Source: Agrocybe praecox | Lineage: Eukaryota; Basidiomycota; Agaricomycetes; Agaricales; Agrocybaceae | Length of the DNA stretch: 24,997 nt | Assembly (NCBI GenBank): GCA_964017145.1 | Contig: CAXHKQ010000024.1 | Location: forward strand, 1 to 24,997 | Reading direction: 5' to 3' | In this document: positions 1 through 9,088 of the stretch, one piece after another | Layout of the letters: every line of letters begins with the position of its first letter | Position numbering within the stretch: the stretch's first letter is position 1 | Made by a program: the position numbers and the translations under genes | Notes under the pieces: generated by a model | The model's input: the letters and a program-made list of their open reading frames with translations, nothing else | Told to the model about the DNA's origin: nothing | The model's database searches: none

Positions 1-2593
1 CGATGCCCATTTTGTGGTTGAATCGATTTGGATTCTGTGGCATCGATCAAACGATCAGCGATGTGTACAAATAAATATATTCTATTTTTGAACAACCATA
101 CCATTTGCGCTTGCCACTGATCGTATTGACTTTTCGTCATGACCTGCCGAAAGGCCTTCGAACGATCGCTATGCTGGGTGGACATCGCTCGGCTGCCGGG
201 CCGATTCTGAAGATGCGCGGTCTCGGGACGTCGGACTGGGTGCGACCAGCTGATGTCCGCGTCGAGGTGCTGCTGGTGTTGCTCGGTGTTGAACCGTTTG
301 CTGCGGTGTGAATTCAGTCACAAAGTGTTACATATTCAGTGTGGCTTTGAATTGAATGATATATGGCCATTTTCCCTACTGCCGTCGTGCCCAATCGTAC
401 ACCATGGTCGGTCGCGGCGTCGCCGGTTTGTTGAGCAGCAGATCCTCAATGATGTCGTCGGCCGGGCTATTTGTGCGCTGGCGCAGCACGGCATACGACT
501 GATCGTTGACGGGCACATGCTGATCAGATTGATCGACTGATCTCTGACTGAGCGAATAAATTGTGGGGAATTGTATAAATAGATCGCATAGAATAGAGAC
601 ACGGTCCTACAAAGTACCTTCGCGTTAATGTTGGCGACTCCGAATTCGAGCCAATCTGTGTTGAATCTTCATGGTCCATTATTTTGATGGCGAAGCGTTG
701 GGCCTATGTGAAAAAACATACATGTCGGTTATATCCAGTAGCACGTGTCGCTCATCGATCGGTGTTGGTTTAATTGATCGTAAAAGTTTAAATGAAAACC
801 GTGCCAAATTATCCCCGAGCCGATAAAGAAGTCGTAAATCGTGGAGCGAACTGACCTATCACAATAAACAGGGAGATCTCAAGCGTGTAGCTCACGATTA
901 TTTTTTCAATTTGTGTAAACATTGTGAGGGTATGTAAATTGAGCGCGAACATGCACATAAAACTATAAAACACTTCAAGCACAGTACGTCACACGCGAAT
1001 CCATTCAATTAATTATAACCGTTTAGCGTCGTGTGGTGTTTATATAAACGTGTCACGGTGGCGCCAGTTTATTTTTGTTGCGTGTGAATATTACTACACC
1101 ACATCTCACTATTTTCGCGTATTTTCCGCCTAGATTTAGTTTGGCAAATACGAGAGCGCATGTTTTCGCAAGCATGTCACATAAATTAAACGTTGTGCCC
1201 GGTGTGCCACAATTAGCCATATCACTTCTGTCGTCCGAATGGCGTTGACCATACCGCCTCTGACGTCGATCGGTGGTTTTAACGACCGATGTCGTGACGT
1301 TTGTGGTGCCAACGTTCAAGTCATAAAAAAATGGTCAGACTAATAAATTAACTCCTGGTCGGCACCGTCGCATCGACATTGAATTCATACGTTTGAACTG
1401 AGATGTCAACCACCTGACTTACCGTTTCGGCCAGCTCCTGATTTTCCTCGTCATAAAACTCATTGATGATCTCCTCGAACTCGTCCATATCGATACGCAT
1501 ATTTTGCACCTCCAGCTGGAGCCTCCGTGTTGATATCGTGTTGTATATCTGCACACATAGCATGGCACAGCATAACATATATAATTAAACAATTCGCAGT
1601 CCATATCAGTCATTTGGCACAAAACATTCCATCCGCAACAACATGAACAAAATATACTCATAACAAACTCATTTAGACTATAAATGGCGAATTGGCGATT
1701 TAATGTGAACGTGTTCTGATGGTCGGCGTGTCTCGTGACCAGCGAGGCGTCATCGCGATGCGCAAACAACTCTAGCAGTGTTGTTGGAAGCCGGACACGC
1801 ATTCTTGCACAATCGCGACCCAGACCAACGAAATGTATGCAAATTGTTGTGTTATTTTGCGCTGCGCGAGTCCACACAGTGGAAACAAACCCACTCCGAA
1901 CTAACCGGTTGCCGCGATTGATGCACAACGCACATAAATTAATGGATCTCGATAATATTCATGACATTCGAATGCAAATCACACAAGATGAGCCCCCAAA
2001 ACTCTATTTTCGGTATCGAATCAGACGCAGCCAAACACACTCAACGCACACACCCGAGTTTCGCGGTGTGTGCGTTGAAAAAGGTAAATCACGGCCGGTA
2101 AATCACGTTTTGTGTGGCAGCGAATTTCGGTGACGCGACGCGCTGCTTTACTATAGATACCGGAATGTCCACACACACTGCCTTGAAAACGTGCGTGTGT
2201 ATGTGCTCATATGTGTTCATCAAATGTAAACATTTGCATTCGGTGTGTAAGTTTGTGCACAATCGCTGTCGCTTCGTATAGACACGGTGATAAGAGTCGA
2301 CGAAATAATCTTCGCGCAACTCGTTCATGCTGGCGCACATGCACTAGACCCAGTCCGACGTTGGCGATTCGAATTATCGCCAAATGAACTTTGCGACCCA
2401 TCCAGAACAAGTGCACAGTTACATCATTTCCGCGAGTAATTTATTGAAACACACTCACCAAAATGCCTAATATCAGAAGTCCAACAGTAGCACAGAACAA
2501 CACTTTGCAGTAATGGATGATCACTCCACGATTATGTTGTGCTTCCGAACGTGCAGTTGGCTGCAATAGTGGGATACTCGATACAATGGTCAT
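1..2593 (-). CDS. Type II single-pass membrane protein, Eiger/TNF-ligand-like architecture (3' end beyond window)
   Basis: Five exons chain in consistent phase on the minus strand: 2593-2459, 1548-1423, 543-380, 300-102 and 34-1 (partial), giving about 219 residues. The chosen start at 2593 has a good context (ACAATGACC) and is followed by a ~25-residue tail, a hydrophobic span at residues ~28-49 (VLFCATVGLLILGILIYNTI), then an acidic heptad-like segment at ~50-87 containing RIDMDEFEEIINEFYDEE. Exons 3-5 encode a polar Gln/Arg/His-rich linker. Donors are GTGAGT, GTAAGT, GTAGGG (weak, at 379) and GTATGG. The order of short tail, membrane span, coiled coil and long basic linker is what insect Eiger shows before its C-terminal TNF domain. 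That domain would lie beyond position 1, so identity is inference. Introns 1549-2458 and 544-1422 show nothing else I can support, and extra exons there are possible. Confidence 0.62.
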
Positions 2594-3512
2594 TGTCACT
2601 TGATTGTTTGGACGCTCCGCTCGAATCTCACTATACGTGTTAGGAACGAAGCACTTTGAATCGCCCGACAAACTCGGAGTATTTTCGTAAAAACCAAGGC
2701 GCACAGAGTGTCTAATCGCGTTTATCCCGCTCCGCGTCCGATTACAAACTGCCTCGAACAGCGAGCAAGGCAGGTGCGGCAAGCGCCAAAGACATTCCAA
2801 CCCCAACTTGCTAGCTAATTGCGCCTGTGTGTGACTGTGTGCGTGTACGGAGCACTTTGACTGTGTCTCTCAGTGTCAACAGAAACACAACACACAGTAC
2901 TGAAACGCAATGATATGCATATCTCTACCATAGTATAGTTCATGTACAAACATTATTACTTAGCGATTAGGCTGACATTGGATCCGACTGACTGAGATTT
3001 ATTGAAATGGGATCACATTTTGTGTCTGGAATACTCGAGCGTTGCTGTCATCACATACAAATTGATGAGTACGTACTTACGAATCTCTAAGCATCTCTAT
3101 AGGCAAATACATTTTGGCTCGTATAAATAGAAACACAATTATAGGAACAATCGAGAATGATCTGCTCAGTCGCATGTTTCATTCAAATCTGTTAAAACTA
3201 CATTCATATATTGATTAACGGTCGAAATAATATTGTGGAACGTAAATCGAAAATCTAGCCAGTTGGCTGCAATTGGTGATTACTAATTTCCCGCCTACAA
3301 GTATACAGATCCGTCATGGAAAAAAATGTTTATATGGCAACTGAGAAATGCCGCCCACATGTATGTAACAGAAATGTTTCCCAAAAACCAAAACCAAACA
3401 CGAATTTACTGGCTTTTCCGCGAATTGTTTGCACGTGCACGCGCGTCGCCCGTTTGTTTCGCGCGTCGGTTCTTCGCAGCCCGGTTTATCCCCAAGCAGC
3501 CGCAACAGCGCC
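2594..3512. other. Intergenic region between divergent genes
   Basis: This stretch holds the 5' flank of the minus-strand membrane-protein gene and of the plus-strand zinc-finger relic. An open frame continues upstream of the chosen ATG to about 2806, which may be 5' UTR. There are scattered TG/CA-rich tracts around 2821-2890. I found no convincing TATA box, RNA gene or transposon end. Confidence 0.5.
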
Positions 3513-3554
3513 ATGGCCGAGCCACAACGGACTCCCACCAGCAGCGACCAGCAC

Positions 3555-3717
3555 CAGCGGCCAGTCGCGCAGCAGCAGCTGCAGCATCTGACCCCCGTGC
3601 GAGCCAAGCAGGAGCTCCACAGCTCCACAGCCACAGACGCCCGATCGATCCGCACAGCATCATCACCAGTACCAAGTCACGCAGCAGCAGCTGCAGGATC
3701 TGACTCCCGTGCACCAG
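3555..3717 (+). repeat. Duplicated 51-nt Gln-rich coding unit
   Basis: Two 51-base units, 3555-3605 and 3667-3717, share the pattern Q-x-x-V-x-QQQLQ-x-LTPV. They lie 112 bases apart, which is not a multiple of three, so the two copies now read in different frames. They sit in the first block of the zinc-finger relic. Confidence 0.6.
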
Positions 3718-4229
3718 GTCAGTGTCAGTTTTTTTTTCAGTCTCAATTTTAAAACTAAAAATTAACAACTGTTTGAAACTCGGCCCAATCAGCAGCCACA
3801 ACAACTGCAACCCTTCCAGCCGAAGCCTTTCTTGTCTACACACGATTACATGCAGACGGACGGTGTTTGCTGCGCCAACGGATGTGGACGATGTGGCGAA
3901 GCAATTTGAGACGCTGTACGAGTTGCTGCGTGATGATAGGGTGAGTCGTTGGCATAAAAAACTTTCATTTTATCAAATCAAAAAGCGTAAAAAACTTTTA
4001 AAAAAACAAATACCAAAACCAACATGCCAATCGCTTAAATGCTTCAATGCAGAGATTTGATTTTAATTATATTTAATTAAATTTAGATTAAATTATATCA
4101 GTATTATGATAACACTACAGTACTGAATCGTGCTAACGAGTCGAAAAAACGCGAATAATTATCAATTCTCTGGTATAGTACACTAAAATGATAATGATTC
4201 ATGGGCGTGGTCAACTGGGCGTTAGCCAG

Positions 4230-4561
4230 GGGCCCCGAAGGACCGAGGGCCCCGAGTCCGAACATTTTATTCATATACATATATATTACATTTTAAAAAT
4301 TATATTCTCGAGAAATATTAGCGGTGGATTGACCACCGGGGCCCCAATTCTTGGAAATTCTCAGACTTGTCAAAACAATTTTGTTCTCATGTTGGGTTAC
4401 GAATAACGCGGGGCCCTGCAAATGACCAAATATTATTTTCCAAGTGACTGCATTGAATTCAGAAGCAGGTAACATGAATTTTGTTATTCTCAATTGAGCG
4501 GGCCCCGCTTAGAATAAATATTAAAATGTAAAATGTCTGTATTTATTACATTAGCGGGCCC
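4230..4561. repeat. Cluster of six GGGCCC palindromes, possible transposon remnant
   Basis: GGGCCC occurs at 4230, 4247, 4339, 4411, 4500 and 4556 inside an otherwise AT-rich intron of the zinc-finger relic. Several are extended to GGGGCCCC or flanked by further G/C. The density and base composition differ sharply from the surrounding intron. GC-rich terminal blocks of this kind are seen in some hAT-type DNA transposons; this assignment is inference, and no transposase coding is visible. Confidence 0.4.
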
Positions 4562-5640
4562 ACTTCCATAATACCCGCTTGTAGGAAATATGTCTGACAT
4601 TTTTTTTTTTATTGGAATTTAATTTATTTAATTCCTTGTTTTCTCTTTTTTCTTTTTCAAAAAGGTAGTGGTGAAGAAAGTAAAAGAAAGTAAAGTTTTG
4701 AGCCGGGACGCTGCACGAGTGGCACGCCAAAACCAACTCGAACAGCCTCCCGGCAAATTTTCACCGGAATTCCCGTATCAGCAGACGTTGCCAAAACAAG
4801 TCAGTTTACAAAACGTTCGGTGAATGCACGATTTTGAGCATTCAGTGCGACGATACATAACGACGAGCAAAGATGCTCATTTGACTCATCAGTGCCTAAA
4901 GTGCACTTCGGCATTCCAATTTGAGGAGCAGTTGAATGAGCACATCAAAATGCATGTTGTTCGCTCGTTTGAGTGCGATTACTGCAAAAATAAGTTTCGC
5001 ACAAGGTCTGGAATTATGCTCCACATGAGATGCCACGATCCAGTGTACGATGCGAAATTGGCAAGAAAACATTCAGAGCGTATAAGATGAAGTACCACAT
5101 TGATTCGCAACACGCCGAACTGAAGCTAGAAAAAGTCGCAGACTTCAAGTGCGATGTGTGTGGCATATATATAAGCAATCGATATAACTTGGCCCGGCAC
5201 AAGACAACCCACTGTATTAAATGTGATCGTCCTGTGTGTTCGGACTCTTTCAATACTAATCGAAAGCTTCTTCTTCACTTGACAACACACGATCCGGGAT
5301 ACAAAAAAAGTCCAAACAACACAAAAAACACAAAAGAAACGCGAATATTTTTTTTTCCAAGATGCCAGTGATGCCCCAAATTTTGATGCCCGGAGGACCA
5401 CCTCAACCAAATAGAGATAAACAATACAAATCTCCGGCGAATTGTTAACGTCTCGCTGGCCCACTGCGTCGGCGCCGACCTGACAGTGAATCAAATTGAC
5501 TATACGTGAAGAAATAAAAACAAATTGAATTCGTGTGTATCTATAATAGCAAAATATAAATGCTCGATTATGGGATATTATGGGGTTATGGGGTAAGAGA
5601 TCTGTAGGTGAACGCTGTAACTTTTGCGTTAGACGTAAGT

Positions 5641-5672
5641 CACACGTTCCACACGTTCCACGTTCCACACGT
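5641..5672. repeat. Short CACACGTTC tandem repeat
   Basis: Units CACACGTTC, CACACGTTC, CACGTTC and CACACGT follow one another directly. It is just upstream of two near-copies of a CGACGTC motif at ~5699-5719. No function is assigned. Confidence 0.6.
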
Positions 5673-6220
5673 CAAATCGTATGGAATTCTTGCTGACTCG
5701 ACGTCTGATTCGACGTCGACTTGCTCTCACATTGCTTACAGCGTTCCACTACTGGCGTACCGAAATATTTAGTTATTCTGGTTTGAAAATATGTCGGCAT
5801 AAAGTACCTAGCACCAGTAGAGATCAAACCTAACGATTCTGGTTGGAAATGCGTAACTATCCGACCACCAAAATCTTTTCCACCAACAAAATTAAATTGT
5901 TCACTACACGAAAAAACCTACACACATTATGCTTAACAATTGCTCCTTCCCCGTTGAAAAAGCCCTGCTTGAACTCGGTATTATAATTATTCTGTTGTAT
6001 CGATAATGTTATTATTATAATAAACGCTTTCTATTCTATTCTATCGAAGCTTGACCGTTAAGTTATCGTAGGTCAAGTTTGCGGTTAGTCATCGTATTGA
6101 CATATAGCGAATATATTATCCTCATATTAATAGCCAGGTGTATTTACGTAATTGGTTTTTTTTTAACGAAAAATTCAACATTTACCAATATTCATTTAGA
6201 TAACAACTTGCAGAGATTTT

Positions 6221-6351
6221 GAAGGGCCTAAAAAGGCAAAAAAGGGTCTAAAAATAGTGGAAATAAGGGGAAAAGGCGAAAAAGGGTCTAAAAAAGGGAT
6301 TATAGGTGAAAAATAAAAGTCAAAAAAGGGCAAAAAGGGGTAAAAAGGGGA
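6221..6351. repeat. AAAAGGG-type purine-rich degenerate repeat
   Basis: The plus strand is almost all A and G, with about ten irregular units of four to six A followed by three or four G, some joined by TCTA. It is strand-asymmetric, with nearly no C. It may be the noncoding part of an old mobile element or a simple-sequence array. Confidence 0.5.
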
Positions 6352-7118
6352 TACAAAGTATAGTTCATTTTAATCGTTCGGAAACGTGACGCATAATCGT
6401 GGTTACAAATGTTCTGTAGGATAAACAGGAAAAAATGGGATTTTCCCTTAACTTCCGGGCCTTGTTAATAAGTATATAGTGCGTCGTCGATCTGTCCATC
6501 ACTCTCCCAATCCTTTAAATTGTCCACTCCCTCAGTCACTACTGCATCAACATCATGCCAGTCCAATCTCAGAACAGTCCTGACAGTCCTGCTGCTTCAA
6601 AATAACAAATCTTGTTTAAATTGGTTGATTTTGAGTTCGCGCGGCAGTCATTTCACTAAGAGCTTTCGCATGAACAAGAACATATCTCAGATATTTCTTT
6701 TTTTGTGCAATCGAAAATTAATCAATTGAAATATAACCATAGAAAGTAGAATAGCATATTCCCTGAGTATGTATTTATGAGCGGCGTGATTCCTCCAATC
6801 TTCAACTTGTCGCCAAGATGCAGCGCTGAATCTTACGCTCGGTTACTCGTCGTGATTGCAATTTGATAAAACACAATATATTCAATATATTCAAATATTT
6901 ATCAATTCCACGATGCTGTGGTCACAACCCGAAATGAGTGTTTGTCTTGTATTCAATCATTATACACATACAATTGAACTGGCTCGAGCTAGATGCGATC
7001 CGTGGACCCGCTGGCCGATGATCAAGCGCAATCTGCGTTTTTACGAGTCGTTCAACTTCTGTTGTCCTCGTACGGAATCATTCACTTGCTGCGTTTCACG
7101 AATCAAACTCAGCGAACT

Positions 7119-7153
7119 GTGTGTGTGTATGTGTCTGTGTGTGTGTGTGTGTG
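7119..7153. repeat. (GT)n microsatellite
   Basis: A GT dinucleotide run is interrupted by TATGTGTC in the middle. It is one of several GT/CA tracts in this intergenic region. Confidence 0.85.
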
Positions 7154-8898
7154 AGAACTGTTTTGCACACTAGGTCATTAGAATTAGCAGCCAGCCAGCT
7201 AGAGCGCATATATTCCATATGCATTTGCAAACGAACTTATACACTCGGCCGATAACCCCCAATACATCGCACAACGCAATACTCACAATCGCTCACGTTT
7301 CGGCGGTAATGTTCGTCGACTGGCGGGCTAATCAGCAATGCATGTGCACTAACACATGTACACGCGCGCATTCAAAACACCACCACACTCACACAACGAA
7401 ACCGAAACTGGGTTCGCGTTAGAGGCATACCGCTGCAAAACCGCACCTGTTACACATTCACGTTTCACGTCAAACGGCTGCATACCCAAGTTCAACCACT
7501 ATTTGCCCGTGCGCCAAGGAAATTTGTTCGAAATGCGAATATTTCGAATATCGTCTAGTATGGGTATATCTTCACTCGACGACAATCAGCGATCAGCTGG
7601 TCTATCATCGCATGTCAATATATACAGAGACATAGTATTTATCTGTCAGACTATCAGCTCGTCAAGTAGCGCGCGCCCCTGTCGGATGGAAACGACCGTT
7701 AAGCCAATCTATGCGCATGCATGCAAGCCATGCATAATCTACGATCAACAGTCCGACACTCCAAAATGATTAGCGCTCGGTGAGCGTGTGTGAATGTCTG
7801 TATGTCTAATAACCGTTGAAGCATCCCATATACGACGCGATATGCAACAATACAATGCTCACGCAGACACACACACACGATTACAATTCACACGATCAAC
7901 ATGCGATCGGCAAGCGCCTCATTCATATACAATCTGATAAGTTTCAAACAACGTAAGCCGGTCGGTGTTCGTCGCAGCGTATGTTGTTCGAGAGTGTGCG
8001 TGTTGTTCGAGTGCATGTGCACGCGCACGCATACGAGCGCACAACCTCGCACAATATTCTCCATACACACACATAAGCGCAGCAGAAATCAACATGCACT
8101 CTTGGCGCGTGCGCCCGTTCTCGACAGCCGACAACATCCAATACAAACACACTCGAACACACACAAACCTAGCGAGGCGGCGCGAGGCGCAAGCTAGCCA
8201 GCCAGCTCGCGGTTTCCAGTCAGTATCGATCGGGCCGCCGGTCGACGACATAGTGCTCCCTCGCAGCCAACAGATTATCGCGACCACAAAACGCAACACT
8301 ATACGGTATAACGACGAATAACGCGCGCAGCGTCCGCGATTTCGAAAATTCGCACGATACTCTGCATTCGCGGTGCATTGCGATCTGTGCTTTCAAATTC
8401 TAGACGTCATCAACGACGACGCGCGTTCTCGTTGGCCTTTGGCGGCTTTTTTTGGCGCATGATGTGATCAGAATGGTTGACGATTTATTCGACAGTTGCG
8501 CGTGTGATGTGATTGTCTGCATGCAAATGAGCGAGAAGCATTCGACGACGAACCGACAGAAAAACCAGCCAGCCAGCAGCACGCGTCTTCTGCCAACTGT
8601 GTGTGCACAACGAATTTGCACACTCCGAGCACAGCTGTGTCTGGGACGAGTGAAAGTGCGACTCGCGCCGCAGACGCAACGATCGATGGTTTGCGCGCGC
8701 ATCTCTCATAATATGCAACGTACATGGGGCACCACACCAATGTCCACACTTCCACACCACCGCATTGTGGAAAAATAGTTATTTTCATCCCATTGATGTG
8801 ACAAATCGTTCGAAATCTCATTATTTGATAAGTATACACACAGAACAATGGTTTTCAACAAATCAATTACCTCATTGTAGGTATTTGTGCGGTAGCAT

Positions 8899-8952
8899 GT
8901 GTGAATGGAACAAATGTGCATAAAAAATGATGCACTCTTGTTCCATTCACGC
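8899..8952. repeat. Short inverted repeat upstream of transporter promoter
   Basis: Arms GTGAATGGAACAAATGTGCA (8901-8920) and TGCACTCTTGTTCCATTCAC (8931-8950) pair over 20 positions with two mismatches around a 10-base AT-rich loop. The hairpin ends about 65 bp upstream of the TATA-like element of the transporter gene. It is shorter than a usual pre-miRNA. Confidence 0.6.
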
Positions 8953-9018
8953 GAATGCCCAATTCAAACGGAATTCACCAGTCATCGGAATTGAGTATGA
9001 ACAATTATTGTGGGCTAG

Positions 9019-9061
9019 TATAAATATAGTAGTTTCATGAACACAAATATCTCAATCAGTC
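9019..9061 (+). promoter_or_regulatory. Probable core promoter of the SLC17-type transporter
   Basis: TATAAATA at 9019-9026 is followed by an arthropod-type initiator TCAGTC at 9056-9061, with its A at 9058. The spacing (~39 bp from the first T to the initiator A) is slightly longer than usual. An alternative start at TCAATC (9052-9057) gives 35 bp. Either leaves a 5' UTR of about 31-35 nt before the ATG at 9089. Confidence 0.45.
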
Positions 9062-9088
9062 TGGCGCATAGCGCCCCTCTACAACAAA

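Larger units (their letters stand above)
3513..5449 (+). pseudogene. Decayed C2H2 zinc-finger gene retaining introns
   Basis: Three exon-like blocks can be traced. Block A, 3513-3717, starts at a strong ATG context (CGCCATGGC) and is Gln-rich. Block B is 3793-3940 and holds the reading FAAPTDVDDVAKQFETLYEL. Block C, 4665-5449, is the finger region. Splice signals survive: GTCAGT at 3718, a polypyrimidine-poor AG at 3791-3792, GTGAGT at 3941 and AG at 4663-4664. The finger region shows C2H2 units near 4893-4955 (CLKC...H), 4974-5036 (CDYC...H), 5055-5115, 5149-5211 and from about 5215. It is broken in at least four places: an in-frame TGA at 4821, a one-base loss near 5052 that shifts frame inside finger 3, a Cys-to-Gly change in that same finger (CEIG for C-x-x-C), and a shift at the poly-T tract 5348-5357. 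Blocks A and B also switch frame internally. Retained introns argue for a duplicated or locally dying gene rather than a processed copy. Assembly indels are the alternative explanation, but they would not explain the lost cysteine or the stop. Confidence 0.62.
5450..9018. other. Gene-poor intergenic region
   Basis: No exon chain with matching splice sites was found in these 3.5 kb. It holds a short CACACGTTC tandem, an AAAAGGG-rich tract, GT and CA microsatellites and a short inverted repeat, listed separately. From about 7900 to 8850 the DNA is richer in CpG and has overlapping open frames on both strands, with no domain or splice logic in any of them. It may include upstream regulatory DNA of the transporter gene. 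Confidence 0.5.

Noticed and set aside
1053..1928. Minus-strand open frames of 88 and 169 residues
   Set aside because: One is within an intron of the left-edge gene and the other overlaps its exon 2 in the wrong frame. They have no domain or phase-compatible splice sites.
7888..8848. Several overlapping open frames on both strands
   Set aside because: CpG-rich, CA-repeat DNA has few stops. None of the frames has a domain, start context or splice partners.
5580..9010. A hidden CRISPR array, phage or bacterial system
   Set aside because: Repeats are simple-sequence or inverted, with no equal spacers. The whole window has eukaryotic gene structure.
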